From positions 1,178,001 to 1,242,000 of the forward strand of contig NZ_FXYE01000001.1 in NCBI RefSeq assembly GCF_900184935.1: a DNA stretch of 64,000 nt, given 5' to 3'. The stretch comes from Actibacterium lipolyticum (lineage in GTDB: Bacteria; Pseudomonadota; Alphaproteobacteria; Rhodobacterales; Rhodobacteraceae). Position numbers and translations under genes: made by a program. Below the pieces are notes generated by a model. That model was not told the origin of the DNA, searched no databases, and was given only the letters and a program-made list of their open reading frames with translations. Below, piece by piece: positions 1 to 9,158 of the stretch; the stretch's first letter is position 1, and the number at the start of each line of letters is the position of its first letter.

Positions 1-329
1 CCCCCGGCGTAAACCTAAGCCTAGAGGCCTTGCACATGGCCGCGGCTGCCTTGCCCCATGTCGATGTGACGAAGCCGCCTGCCGTAATCGGAACCAACAC
101 CGTGGCCTGTATGCAATCCGGTATCTTCTGGGGCTATGTCGGTCTGGTTCGCGGCATCTCCGAGCAAATTCGCGCGGAATATGATAAACCTATGAAAGTC
201 ATCGGGACTGGGGGCCTTGCGTCATTGTTTGCGCAGGGCGACGGGCTATTTGACACAATCGAAGATGATCTAACGATGCACGGTCTAACCGTGATTCACG
301 CCTATAATGAGGAAAACGGGGCGCTATGA
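1..329 (+). CDS. coaX: Type III pantothenate kinase, C-terminal fragment (cut by window edge)
   Basis: The gene enters from the left edge; the open frame begins at base 3 with PGVNLSLEALHMAAAALP, a conserved stretch of type III pantothenate kinases, followed by an IGTNT motif and a late GTGGLA motif. CoaX carries out the first step of coenzyme A synthesis, ATP-dependent phosphorylation of pantothenate, as a soluble ASKHA-fold dimer. Only about the last 108 residues are present. Its TGA overlaps the ATG of the next gene (ATGA at 326-329), so the two are probably translationally coupled; a coaX-rnj pair is common in alphaproteobacteria. The call is safe from the motifs, but the N-terminal phosphate-binding part cannot be seen. 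Confidence 0.9.
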   Translation, partial: PGVNLSLEALHMAAAALPHVDVTKPPAVIGTNTVACMQSGIFWGYVGLVRGISEQIRAEYDKPMKVIGTGGLASLFAQGDGLFDTIEDDLTMHGLTVIHAYNEENGAL

Positions 330-1996
330 GCAGCAACCGACTAATTTACCTTCCCCTCGGCGGTGCCGGGGAAATTGGGATGAACGCCTATGTCTATGGC
401 TATGGCCCAAAGGATAATGAGCGGCTGATCCTCGTCGATCTGGGCGTGACTTTTCCCGACATGGAAAGCAGCCCCGGCGTCGATCTGATCTTCGCCGATA
501 TCGCCTGGCTGGAAGAGCGTGCAGACCGTTTGGAAGCCATCTTTATCACCCACGCCCATGAAGACCACGTTGGCGCGCTGGGGCATTTGTGGCCGCGTCT
601 GAAGGCGCCGGTTTATACGCGTGCGTTCACCGGCAACATCGCCGTGCGCAAGTTGGAAGAGCGCGGCGTTGACCCGGCCTGCGTGAATATCGTGACGGCC
701 TATCCCGAAACGATTGAGGCAGGGCCATTCACGGTGTCGTTCTTGCCTGTGTCCCATTCGATTCCGGAAAGTTCGGGCATGGTGATCGATACGCCAGCGG
801 GCCGTATCGTGCATTCCGGCGATTTCAAACTGGACCGTAACCCAGTGGTGGGCGAGGCATTCGATCCCGATTTGTGGGCCTCAATCGCGGGCGATGGCAT
901 CAAGGCGCTGACATGTGATTCCACCAACGTGTTCTCACCCGCTGCGGGCCGCTCGGAATCGACGGTTGGCCCGGCGATCCGCCAGCTTGTTGAAAAGTCA
1001 TCGGGTATGGTGGTTGCCACCACATTCGCATCCAACATCGCACGTGTGAAAACCTTGGCCGAGGCCGGGCGTGATGCGGGGCGTTCCATTGTTCTGCTGG
1101 GGCGCGCGATGCGCCGCATGGTTGAGGCGGGCGTTCAAAGCGGTGTGTTGAACAATTTCCCCACAACCGTGTCACCCGAAGATGCCATCAGCATTCCGCG
1201 CGAAAACCTGATGCTGCTTGTCACGGGCAGTCAGGGCGAGCGGCGCGCAGCCTCCGCGCAGCTAAGCCGGGGCAAATACCTTGGCCTGACGATGAAAGAG
1301 GGGGACACGTTCCTGTTTTCATCCAAGACCATTCCGGGGAACGAACGTGGGGTGCTGAGCATCGTTAACGCGTTCAGCCAGATGGGCGTGGATGTCGTGG
1401 ATGATGCGGCTGACCTTTATCACGTGTCGGGCCATGCAAACCGCCCCGACCTTGAGGCGGTTCATAAAATCATGAAACCTCAGATGGTTATCCCGATGCA
1501 CGGCGAACACCGCCACCTGCGAGAGCACGTGAAACTGGCCGGCGAAAACGGATTTCCAGCAATTATCGCCACCAACGGCACAATGCTTGACCTGACCGGT
1601 GATGAGCCGCGCGTGGTTGAACATATCGAATCCGGGCGGACCTATCTGGACGGCAAAATCCAGATCGGCGCGTTGGACGGTGTCGTGCGGGATCGTATCA
1701 GAATGGCGCTGAACGGCCTGATCCTTGTCACGCTGATCGTGGACGAAGACGACGAGCCGCTGGGCGAACCATGGGTGGAAATCAAAGGTCTTCCGCAGCA
1801 GGGCAATTCAAACGCGCCGCTGGCTGAAGTGCTGGAAGGGGATCTGGCCCAGCTGCTTGGCCGTGCCGACGACAAAACGTTGCGCGATGACGACAAGCTG
1901 GAAGAGGCCCTGCGCCGCCGTACGCGTCAGGTGGCATTGGATGAGATCGGGCGTAAGCCTGAAGTCATCGTCGTTGTCAGCAGGTTGATGGCTTAA
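326..1996 (+). CDS. rnj: Ribonuclease J (metallo-beta-lactamase/beta-CASP RNase)
   Basis: The 556-residue protein has the metallo-beta-lactamase signature HAHEDH (His76, His78, Asp80, His81), a beta-CASP domain with the later SGHANRPDL and PMHGEHRH motifs, and a C-terminal extension typical of RNase J. The enzyme is a zinc-dependent 5'-3' exo- and endoribonuclease for rRNA maturation and mRNA decay. Alphaproteobacteria commonly carry it together with RNase E. The start overlaps the coaX stop by four bases. A strong hairpin just after the stop (2006-2031) probably ends transcription between this gene and the convergent helicase gene. Confidence 0.95.
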   Translation: MSSNRLIYLPLGGAGEIGMNAYVYGYGPKDNERLILVDLGVTFPDMESSPGVDLIFADIAWLEERADRLEAIFITHAHEDHVGALGHLWPRLKAPVYTRAFTGNIAVRKLEERGVDPACVNIVTAYPETIEAGPFTVSFLPVSHSIPESSGMVIDTPAGRIVHSGDFKLDRNPVVGEAFDPDLWASIAGDGIKALTCDSTNVFSPAAGRSESTVGPAIRQLVEKSSGMVVATTFASNIARVKTLAEAGRDAGRSIVLLGRAMRRMVEAGVQSGVLNNFPTTVSPEDAISIPRENLMLLVTGSQGERRAASAQLSRGKYLGLTMKEGDTFLFSSKTIPGNERGVLSIVNAFSQMGVDVVDDAADLYHVSGHANRPDLEAVHKIMKPQMVIPMHGEHRHLREHVKLAGENGFPAIIATNGTMLDLTGDEPRVVEHIESGRTYLDGKIQIGALDGVVRDRIRMALNGLILVTLIVDEDDEPLGEPWVEIKGLPQQGNSNAPLAEVLEGDLAQLLGRADDKTLRDDDKLEEALRRRTRQVALDEIGRKPEVIVVVSRLMA

Positions 1997-2005
1997 GAAG
2001 AATAG

Positions 2006-2031
2006 GGGCTGAGGCGCAAGCGCCTCAGTCC
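2006..2031. terminator. Hairpin between convergent rnj and the RhlE-type helicase gene
   Basis: CTGAGGCG (2009-2016), a four-base loop CAAG, and CGCCTCAG (2021-2028) form a perfect stem that extends outwards by two G-C pairs and a G-T wobble. It sits between two convergent genes and includes the helicase stop codon at 2025-2027. There is no clear T run on either side, so it may act as a bidirectional stabilising or rho-assisted structure rather than a classical intrinsic terminator. Confidence 0.6.
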
Positions 2032-3428
2032 ATCGCTGGCGCCTTGAACGAACGCGTCAGGAATGCGGGCATGTGATCGCCCATTCCCACAACAGGTTCA
2101 TCACGGCGACCGCCGGAACGACCGTTCTGCGACTTCCCGCCGTTGTTGCCACGCGGTTGCTTTTTCTGGCCACCGCTGCGTTCGCTACGCTCTGCTTTCT
2201 TGGCAGGCGCTTTTTCCTCTTTCACCTTCGGAGCTTCTGCTTTTTCAGCAGCTGGCTGCGCAGCGGGTGCTTCGACTGTTTTCAGCGGGTTGTCGAGGCG
2301 CGGGATTTCTTTCTTCACCAAGGATTCGATGTCGGCGAAGTTCTTTTCGTCGTGGGGCACGCAGATCATCATCGCCTTACCCTTACGGCCTGCGCGACCT
2401 GTACGGCCAATGCGGTGCACGTAATCTTCGGCGTGGCTTGGTACGTCGTAGTTGAACACGTGGCTAACGGCGGGCACATCCAGACCACGCGCAGCAACGT
2501 CTGACGCGACGAGGAAGCGCAGCTTGCCTTCGCGGAAAGCCTCCAGCGTTTTCATGCGTTGGGATTGGTCCAGATCGCCGTGAATAGGGGCGGCGTCATA
2601 GCCGTATTTGTTCAGCGACTTAGCAACGATATCAACTTCGGTCTTCCGGTTGCAGAAGATGATGGCGTTGCTGCAAGCGTCGCCTTCTTCTTTGATCAGG
2701 GCGCGTAGAAGTTCGCGTTTTTCTTTGGCCTGACGGTCCTTGCGCGATGCTTTGAACAGGATCACGCCTTGTTCAATATTCTCACTCGTCGTCGCGGCGC
2801 GCGCGACTTCGATTTTGACCGGGTTGGAAAGGAATGTGTTGGTGATACGCTCAATTTCAGGGGCCATCGTGGCCGAGAAGAACAGCGTCTGACGCGTGAA
2901 CGGTGTCAGCTGAAAAATGCGTTCGATATCGGGAATGAAACCCATATCCAGCATACGGTCGGCTTCGTCCACCACCATGATCTGAACGCCTGTCAGCAAC
3001 AGCTTGCCACGTTCGACATGGTCCAGCAGGCGGCCGGGGGTTGCGATCAGAACGTCAACGCCGCGGTCGATCAGGGCGTCTTGTTCTTTGAACGAAACAC
3101 CGCCGATCAGCAAAGCTTTCGTCAGCTTGGTGTTCTTTGCATATGTATCGAAGTTTTCGGCAACCTGAGCAGCCAGTTCGCGCGTCGGCGCCAGCACGAG
3201 GCTGCGTGGCATACGTGCCCGTGCGCGGCCCTTGGACAGAAGTGTGATCATCGGCAGCGTGAAGCTGGCGGTTTTACCGGTGCCGGTTTGGGCGATGCCC
3301 AATACGTCTTGGCCCTTTAGGGCGGGGGGAATCGCACCTTCCTGAATAGGCGTTGGCGTTTCATAGCCAGCTTCGGAAACGGCGGAAAGTACTTTGGGAT
3401 CAAGCCCCAAGTCTGCAAATTTGGTCAT
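2025..3428 (-). CDS. rhlE: DEAD-box RNA helicase, RhlE type
   Basis: The 467-residue protein has a full DEAD-box core: a Q motif (PTPIQ), Walker A AQTGTGKT (about residues 46-53), PTRELA, VDEADRML, SAT, and HRIGRTGRAGR near residue 330. A lysine/alanine- and then glycine/arginine-rich tail follows. RhlE-type helicases remodel RNA in ribosome assembly and, with RNase E, in mRNA decay. The ATG at 3428 is preferred over a longer open frame because MTKFADLGLDPKVL is the usual N-terminus and AAAGGG lies upstream. The basic low-complexity tail probably binds RNA. The neighbouring RNase J gene is also in RNA decay, but transcribed the other way. Confidence 0.9.
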   Translation of the reverse strand: MTKFADLGLDPKVLSAVSEAGYETPTPIQEGAIPPALKGQDVLGIAQTGTGKTASFTLPMITLLSKGRARARMPRSLVLAPTRELAAQVAENFDTYAKNTKLTKALLIGGVSFKEQDALIDRGVDVLIATPGRLLDHVERGKLLLTGVQIMVVDEADRMLDMGFIPDIERIFQLTPFTRQTLFFSATMAPEIERITNTFLSNPVKIEVARAATTSENIEQGVILFKASRKDRQAKEKRELLRALIKEEGDACSNAIIFCNRKTEVDIVAKSLNKYGYDAAPIHGDLDQSQRMKTLEAFREGKLRFLVASDVAARGLDVPAVSHVFNYDVPSHAEDYVHRIGRTGRAGRKGKAMMICVPHDEKNFADIESLVKKEIPRLDNPLKTVEAPAAQPAAEKAEAPKVKEEKAPAKKAERSERSGGQKKQPRGNNGGKSQNGRSGGRRDEPVVGMGDHMPAFLTRSFKAPAMD

Positions 3429-3558
3429 AAAGGCCCTTTGGGTTGGCGGCGTCTGAAACGACCGCAACTCCACGCGGCCTGACCGGCCGTATTGCCGATC
3501 CTTCAATTAGGCGCGATGATTAGGGTAAAGCGCCCCAAACGTCAAGAAATCCAAATAG

Positions 3559-4155
3559 CTAGGGCCAAAGCCAGAACATCAAAATAACCTCTGGCAGAAT
3601 TGCGACCATCCCAAACAAGGTGATCAGCCCATCACGCCCCGTCAATCCAAGCCCAAGAAGCAATATGTGGAACGACATGACGAAGGGAAAGCCGGGGATA
3701 AACCCGATGATCAGAACGACAGTTCCGGTTCCCAGCACTATGAGGCCAATAAGGCGTATTATCAGCGGGCTTTCCACGATGCCCACCAGACGCGGTGCAA
3801 GCAGCGGGCGAAGCCGTTTGGCGACCGGTCTGGCCTTGTCTACAGATCCGCGGATCAGCTTGCCCGAGATGTTGATCCGTTGCAGCCGTGAAGGCAGCCA
3901 AAGATGGGTTCGCCGCATAAGCATATGCGCGCCGATAACGATAAAAAATCCGGCGACGATGCCCGGCATTCCGGGCACCATGCCGATTGGCAGGATCAAG
4001 AACGTGGCCAAGGTAACCAGAAGGGGGCCAAAACCGCGCGCGCCCAAGGCCGTAAGAAGATCGCCAAGCGACAGGGAATCTTGCCCATCGCTTAGCTGTT
4101 CCAGCCTGTTAATCAGGCTGGCAAGGTGATCCGCGCCTTGTGATGGCTGGCTCAC
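3559..4155 (-). CDS. ExoD-family membrane protein
   Basis: The 198-residue protein matches the ExoD family (exopolysaccharide synthesis, ExoD): an N-terminal cytoplasmic stretch with SLGDLLTALGARGFGPLL, then hydrophobic segments at about residues 40-80, 130-155 and 165-195. ExoD was named from a Rhizobium mutant with altered exopolysaccharide and alkali sensitivity, but its biochemical role is unknown. The start is GTG at 4155 with AAGGGG upstream. It lies 10 bases after prfC on the same strand, so the two are probably co-transcribed. There is no polysaccharide gene next to it, and a direct role in exopolysaccharide synthesis should not be assumed. Confidence 0.8.
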   Translation of the reverse strand: MSQPSQGADHLASLINRLEQLSDGQDSLSLGDLLTALGARGFGPLLVTLATFLILPIGMVPGMPGIVAGFFIVIGAHMLMRRTHLWLPSRLQRINISGKLIRGSVDKARPVAKRLRPLLAPRLVGIVESPLIIRLIGLIVLGTGTVVLIIGFIPGFPFVMSFHILLLGLGLTGRDGLITLFGMVAILPEVILMFWLWP

Positions 4156-4165
4156 GTTGCGCCCC

Positions 4166-5782
4166 TTAGACCTGCATTTCTTTGGTTGCGCTTAGGGTCA
4201 ATTCGGGATGGTCGCGGACGATCCGGTCGATGTCCCATTGCAGACGAGTCATATAGACGATGTCGCCATCGTGGTCGTAGGAAATATGACCCTTGTTCGC
4301 GTTGACGAACTTGTCCACCGCATCTTTCGGGCCGGTAACCCAGCGCGCCGACGTGAATTGAGAGGCTTCGAACCGAACGGGCAGGCCGTATTCCATCTCG
4401 ATCCGGCTGGCGAGCACTTCGAACTGAAGCTGCCCCACAACGCCAACGATGAAGCCTGAACCGATCATTGGTTTGAAAACCTTGGCGGCACCTTCTTCCG
4501 CGAATTGCATCAGCGCCTTTTCAAGGTGCTTGGCCTTCATCGGGTCGCCCGCACGCACGGTTTGCAGCAGTTCCGGGGCGAACGAAGGGATGCCTGTCAC
4601 ACGGATCGCCTCGCCTTCGGTCAGGGTGTCACCGATGCGTAGCTGGCCGTGGTTCGGGATGCCGATGATGTCGCCAGCCCACGCTTCGTCCGCAAGTTCC
4701 CGGTCGGATGCCAAGAACAGAACCGGGTTCGAAATCGCCATCGGCTTTTTCGTGCGCACGTGGGTCAGTTTCATGCCACGCTTAAAGTGACCCGAGGCCA
4801 TTCGCAGAAACGCGACACGGTCCCGGTGCTTGGGGTCCATGTTTGCCTGAACTTTGAAGACAAAGCCGGAAACCTTTGTTTCCTCAGGGGAAATCTTGCG
4901 CGGCTCTGCTGCTTGGATCTGCGGTTCGGGGCCGAAATCACCGATGCCGTCCATCAGTTCTTTCACCCCGAACGAATTGATGGCGGACCCGAACCAGATC
5001 GGTGTCAGGGTGCCATCCAGCAGGGCTTGGCGATCCATCGGTGGCAGCAATTCACGTGCCATTTCGATTTCTTCGCGGAACTTTTCCAGAAGCTCGGCAG
5101 GGATGTGTTCCTCTAGCTTCGGATCGTCCAACCCTTTGATAGAGATGCTTTCGGCGACCTTGTTCCGGTCTGCGCGGTCCATCAGCTCCAGCCGGTCGCG
5201 CAACAGATCGTAACAGCCAACGAAATCGCGCCCCATGCCAATGGGCCAGCTGGCTGGCGTCACGTCGATGGCAAGGTTTTCCTGAATCTCGTCGATAATT
5301 TCAAAGGTGTCGCGGCTTTCCCGGTCCATCTTGTTACAGAAGGTCAGGATCGGCAGATCACGCAGGCGGCACACTTCGAACAGCTTTTGCGTCTGGCTTT
5401 CCACGCCTTTCGCGCCGTCAATCACCATGACAGCCGCATCCACCGCCGTCAGCGTGCGATAGGTATCTTCGGAAAAGTCGCTGTGGCCGGGGGTGTCCAC
5501 CAGATTGTACCGGTAGTCGCCATAGTCAAACGACATAGCCGACGCCGACACCGAAATGCCCCGGTCTTTTTCCATCTGCATGAAATCCGACCGTGTTCGC
5601 CGTGCCTCGCCCTTGGCGCGCACTTGGCCAGCCATCTGAATCGCACCGCCATAAAGCAGAAACTTTTCAGTCAGCGTCGTTTTACCCGCATCTGGGTGCG
5701 AGATGATGGCAAACGTGCGCCGCCGAGCGACTTCGGCGGGCAGGTTAGGGCGGTTGGTAGGTGCGTCCAGCATGTGGGGCAT
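4166..5782 (-). CDS. prfC: Peptide chain release factor 3
   Basis: The 538-residue protein is a translational GTPase. The P-loop SHPDAGKTT is at about residues 28-36, with switch motif RGISV, DTPGHSDF (G3) and FCNKMDRE (G4). Downstream is an EF-G-like domain II and the RF3 C-terminal domain (PVRFEASQFTSARWV). RF3 recycles RF1/RF2 from the ribosome after peptide release. Length is normal for the family. The start could be the ATG at 5782 or the one at 5773; neither has a strong ribosome-binding site. The downstream ExoD-family gene probably shares its transcript. Confidence 0.95.
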   Translation of the reverse strand: MPHMLDAPTNRPNLPAEVARRRTFAIISHPDAGKTTLTEKFLLYGGAIQMAGQVRAKGEARRTRSDFMQMEKDRGISVSASAMSFDYGDYRYNLVDTPGHSDFSEDTYRTLTAVDAAVMVIDGAKGVESQTQKLFEVCRLRDLPILTFCNKMDRESRDTFEIIDEIQENLAIDVTPASWPIGMGRDFVGCYDLLRDRLELMDRADRNKVAESISIKGLDDPKLEEHIPAELLEKFREEIEMARELLPPMDRQALLDGTLTPIWFGSAINSFGVKELMDGIGDFGPEPQIQAAEPRKISPEETKVSGFVFKVQANMDPKHRDRVAFLRMASGHFKRGMKLTHVRTKKPMAISNPVLFLASDRELADEAWAGDIIGIPNHGQLRIGDTLTEGEAIRVTGIPSFAPELLQTVRAGDPMKAKHLEKALMQFAEEGAAKVFKPMIGSGFIVGVVGQLQFEVLASRIEMEYGLPVRFEASQFTSARWVTGPKDAVDKFVNANKGHISYDHDGDIVYMTRLQWDIDRIVRDHPELTLSATKEMQV

Positions 5783-5852
5783 ATAGCGCCCGCATCGTCC
5801 AAGCGAAAGGGGCTGTGATATCTGACGTTCAGATTCCTAATGCATCGCCTGA

Positions 5853-6905
5853 CTAGTCGCGGCGCACCGCACGGCGCAGTGCGTTGGGGCCAACTTTGCT
5901 GAACTGGCTTTTTTCTGCTTCGGCCCTGAAATCGCGTTCCGCTGTAGTGTCTGACATTCGCGAAGAGGCGTCTTTGGCAAGGTCATCGGGAAGGCTCGCC
6001 AACGTTGTTTCGTTGATCAGCAAACTTTCCGTCGGTGTGCATTCGGCATAGATGATTTCATGCTGATCGAAGGCCAGATGGAAGTATTGGACATAGCCGC
6101 CTTTGCGGATGAAGACTTTTTCACCGTCCACAAGGTTGCGTGCTTTTACCAACAACTCGGCGCTTCCCGTCAGAAGCTGCTGATTGCGATTATAGATGAA
6201 CAGCCGCTGGTGCTGACTGACGATCATGTCGCTTTCGTTGAACAGCGTTCCACGCTTGATAACCACGGGGGCGTAGGGGCCGATGGCACGCACGGTGCGC
6301 TGGCCGATCCACCGCAAGGGCTGTGCACCACCATCGCGCGTCAAGATGCGGTCGCCAATGGTCAAGTCTTCGATTGCGCGCTGCACCCCATCGGCAAGCG
6401 TGATCATGGTTCCGCGGGTGAAGGCGACGGGGGTAAGATCCGCCACCCGGATCTCGCCCGGGTCATCGGTGTGGGACAGCAGCGTGTATTCCACGGCCGG
6501 TTCAATCGGGCTTAGCGGAGCGAAGTAAAGCATTTGACCCGCCTGGGTCGCATGATGGGCGATTAGCAGAATTTCGACCTTGTCGCCGTCGGGAGCCATA
6601 AAGGTCAGCCGTCCGTGCAGGAACAGCGCGTCACCGGTGGTTCCAACCTCGGATCCGTCGGCCACGAATTGCCCCTTCGCTGGGGTCTGCAGGCACTGCC
6701 CGTCGTCGGTCGTGCTGGCATCAGAAATTGCCAGCTGAAGCACCTCAGCGTCGAGAGCCAAGCGATAACCGTCGCCCAGGCACTGCTCTTCTAATGAAAG
6801 AAGTGGGTCGCCGATATTCGCACCTGAAACCACAACCAAATCAGTCGCCGGAAACACATGGGCGGAATAGCTGACTGAATTGCCCCGTGGCGCGGTTTGG
6901 TTCAT
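5853..6905 (-). CDS. Hint-domain (Hedgehog/intein-like) protein lacking the Hint cysteine
   Basis: The 350-residue protein has an N-terminal region without recognisable domain (about residues 1-165) followed by a Hint domain: FTRGTMITLADG, IGDRILTRDGG, QPLRWIGQR and VSQHQRLFI. Such standalone Hint proteins are abundant in Roseobacter-group genomes and are often secreted or surface-linked, though no signal peptide is visible here. Hint domains normally begin with a catalytic Cys or Ser (usual context CFTPGT); here the residue before FTRGT is Ala, so autoprocessing should be lost or altered. The ATG at 6905 is preferred to 6941 because GGGGGA lies about 11 bases upstream. Confidence 0.75.
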   Translation of the reverse strand: MNQTAPRGNSVSYSAHVFPATDLVVVSGANIGDPLLSLEEQCLGDGYRLALDAEVLQLAISDASTTDDGQCLQTPAKGQFVADGSEVGTTGDALFLHGRLTFMAPDGDKVEILLIAHHATQAGQMLYFAPLSPIEPAVEYTLLSHTDDPGEIRVADLTPVAFTRGTMITLADGVQRAIEDLTIGDRILTRDGGAQPLRWIGQRTVRAIGPYAPVVIKRGTLFNESDMIVSQHQRLFIYNRNQQLLTGSAELLVKARNLVDGEKVFIRKGGYVQYFHLAFDQHEIIYAECTPTESLLINETTLASLPDDLAKDASSRMSDTTAERDFRAEAEKSQFSKVGPNALRRAVRRD

Positions 6906-7148
6906 GGCAGTGGCTGTCCCCCGTTTGGGAATTTGGCGCATTGGTGGGTGGCGTCACGACCTGACAAATATCATTCGCGATTTGAAGTTTAATTACGGTT
7001 AAGCTGGGCACAAGGTCAACGGCTTGCCCGTTTGCATGCTATCAGGTTTGCGCGATCAATTGGTACACAATGATTATTTACGCTGCGGCCTTTTCGCGGG
7101 CGTTGCGCGATGCTAGCGACAGTAAACGACAAAATTGGGAGTGGCTCT

Positions 7149-7928
7149 ATGGATTTGGGAATTGCTGGAAAACGCGCATTGGTTTGCGCTTCGTCCAAGG
7201 GTTTGGGGTTGGGCTGTGCCCAAGCATTGGCCGAAGCTGGCGTAAACCTTGTGATGAACGCACGCGGGAAAGAGGCGCTGGAACTGGCGGCTGAGGGTAT
7301 TCGCACCAAATACGGCGTCGATGTCGCCACTGTGGCTGCGGATATCACCACCGAAGACGGGCGCAGCGCGGTTTTGGAAGCGGCGGCCAGTGTTGATATT
7401 CTGGTGACCAATGCCGGTGGTCCGCCTCCGGGGATGTGGACCGACTGGGAACGTGACGATTTTATCGCGGCGCTGGATGCTAACATGCTGGCACCGATCG
7501 CGCTGATCAAAGCGCTTGTTCCGGGCATGATCGACAAAGGCTGGGGCAGGGTGGTGAACATCACCTCGCAATCCGTGAAGGCTCCGATTGCTGTTCTTGG
7601 GCTGTCGAACTCTGCGCGGGCCGGTTTGACTGGTTATGTCGCGGGCACCGCGCGTCAGGTCGCGCCGCATGGTGTTACGATCAACAACATGTTGCCGGGT
7701 ATCCATGCGACGGATCGCGCGGTATCGCTTGATACAGGTGTGTCGCAGCAACAAGGCATCACGCTGGACGAGGCGCGCCAGCAGCGCGAGGCGACAATTC
7801 CTGCCCGCCGCTATGGTACGGCCGAGGAATTCGGCGCGATGTGCGCGTTCTTGTGTTCGCAACGCGCTGGTTTCATTGTCGGCCAGAACATCCTTCTGGA
7901 TGGCGGCGCAGTGAACGCGACCCTTTAA
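7149..7928 (+). CDS. SDR-family oxidoreductase (FabG-like) with atypical active site
   Basis: The 259-residue protein has a Rossmann fold with a nucleotide-binding glycine motif after ALVCASSKGLGLG, a VTNAGGPP motif and C-terminal LLDGGAV, all typical of short-chain dehydrogenases. The active-site serine is present (NITSQS), but where YxxxK should follow the sequence is LGLSNSARAGLTG, so the catalytic Tyr and Lys are not in place. I recall related FabG-like subfamilies with this SNxARxGLTG pattern, so it is probably a natural subfamily rather than a mutation. The ATG at 7149 has GGGAG about seven bases upstream. The AlkC-like gene follows after 10 bases. Substrate is unknown. Confidence 0.8.
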   Translation: MDLGIAGKRALVCASSKGLGLGCAQALAEAGVNLVMNARGKEALELAAEGIRTKYGVDVATVAADITTEDGRSAVLEAAASVDILVTNAGGPPPGMWTDWERDDFIAALDANMLAPIALIKALVPGMIDKGWGRVVNITSQSVKAPIAVLGLSNSARAGLTGYVAGTARQVAPHGVTINNMLPGIHATDRAVSLDTGVSQQQGITLDEARQQREATIPARRYGTAEEFGAMCAFLCSQRAGFIVGQNILLDGGAVNATL

Positions 7929-7938
7929 GGAACGTCTG

Positions 7939-9069
7939 ATGACTGAGGAACGGTTCAGCCTGAAAGATCACCTGTTCAATCGCGAAAGGGTGCAATATCT
8001 GGCTGGGCTGTTCCAGGCCTCGGCGCCTTCATTCGATGCGGCGCTCTTTACCGATCAGGTCATGGCGGATCTTGCCCCGTTAGAGCTGAAACAGCGCATC
8101 ACCTTGATCGCCGAAGTGTTGGAACGACACCTGCCGCGCGAATTTGATCAGGCCGCCGGCGCGATCACCGCCGCGTTGCCGCCGCCGCTGGACCCAACCA
8201 AAACGGATGATGATTTCGGCAGCTTCATCTTTGCGCCCCTTGGCGAATACGTTGTGCGCAATGGGCTAAGCGAACGACATTTCGCCACCTCCATCGCGTT
8301 GCTGAAAGAACTGACACAGCGGTTTTCCGTTGAATACGCGATCCGGCATTTTCTGAACGCGTTTCCAGCCGAAACCATGGCGGAACTTGCGCAGTGGGCC
8401 CGTGACGATCATTACCACGTGCGCCGATTGGTCAGCGAAGGCACGCGGCCCCAGTTGCCGTGGGGCAAGAAAATATCGCTTTCAGTGATGGCGCCTTTGC
8501 CGCTGTTGGATGTGCTGCATGCGGACGGAACACGCTTTGTCACCCGGTCCGTCGCCAATCACCTGAACGATATCGCAAAGACAAATCCTGCGCTGGTGAT
8601 CGCCACGCTGGAAGGCTGGCACGCGCTAGAGCGTCAGCAACCCGAAGAACTGAACTGGATGACCCGACACGCGCTTCGGACCTTGATCAAACAGGGGGAG
8701 CCGAACGCGATGGCGCTTCTTGGATATTCGACAGACCCCGCCGTGGTGGCTGGACCGGTCGAAATGAATGCGCGGTCAGTAAAGATAGGCGAAAGTGTTG
8801 AGTTTGAAATCACGCTAAAGGCCACAGAAGACGCGCCCCTGATCGTGGATTTCGTGATCGATCTAGTGAAATCAAACGGAAGCTCTGCGCCCAAGGTTTA
8901 CAAGCTGAAGCAACTTGAAATGCAGGCCGGGCAAAGCATTACACTGCGCAAACGGCACAAGTTCGTTAAGGGGGCCACGACCTTCACCTATTATCCGGGC
9001 GCACATAGCTTGCACATTCAACTGAACGGAAAACGCGTGGCGACCGGTCACTTTGATCTTGTTGACTAA
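7939..9069 (+). CDS. AlkC-like DNA alkylation repair protein with C-terminal Ig-like domain
   Basis: The 376-residue protein resembles the AlkC branch of HEAT-like-repeat DNA glycosylases. An N-terminal helical part (RFSLKDHLFNRERVQYLA) leads into repeats with FIFAPLGEYV, HFLNAFP, DDHYHVRRLVSEGTRPQLPW and LNWMTRHALRTLIKQG. A beta-rich C-terminal segment of about 100 residues begins near VVAGPVEMNARSVKIGESV and looks Ig-like, as described for AlkC proteins with an added Ig-like domain. AlkC removes 3-methyladenine and related bases without base flipping. The gene follows the SDR gene after 10 bases. The glycosylase assignment comes from family resemblance, not from individually verified catalytic residues. 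Confidence 0.75.
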   Translation: MTEERFSLKDHLFNRERVQYLAGLFQASAPSFDAALFTDQVMADLAPLELKQRITLIAEVLERHLPREFDQAAGAITAALPPPLDPTKTDDDFGSFIFAPLGEYVVRNGLSERHFATSIALLKELTQRFSVEYAIRHFLNAFPAETMAELAQWARDDHYHVRRLVSEGTRPQLPWGKKISLSVMAPLPLLDVLHADGTRFVTRSVANHLNDIAKTNPALVIATLEGWHALERQQPEELNWMTRHALRTLIKQGEPNAMALLGYSTDPAVVAGPVEMNARSVKIGESVEFEITLKATEDAPLIVDFVIDLVKSNGSSAPKVYKLKQLEMQAGQSITLRKRHKFVKGATTFTYYPGAHSLHIQLNGKRVATGHFDLVD

Positions 9070-9158
9070 GCGGGCGCGCCGGGCTTGCAGGCTGACACAT
9101 GGGTTGGTATCTGCGTTCAAATCCCGATTACTTCGCTCGGGAAAAAGGTGAGACAGCA

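Noticed and set aside
5820-5834. ATCTGA-CGT-TCAGAT palindrome upstream of prfC
   Set aside because: Short six-base arms between two co-directional genes; likely chance and not tied to any known regulator.
6989-7002. TTAA-N6-TTAA resembling a CtrA site upstream of the SDR gene
   Set aside because: The CtrA consensus has a seven-base spacer; here it is six, and the surroundings do not fit.
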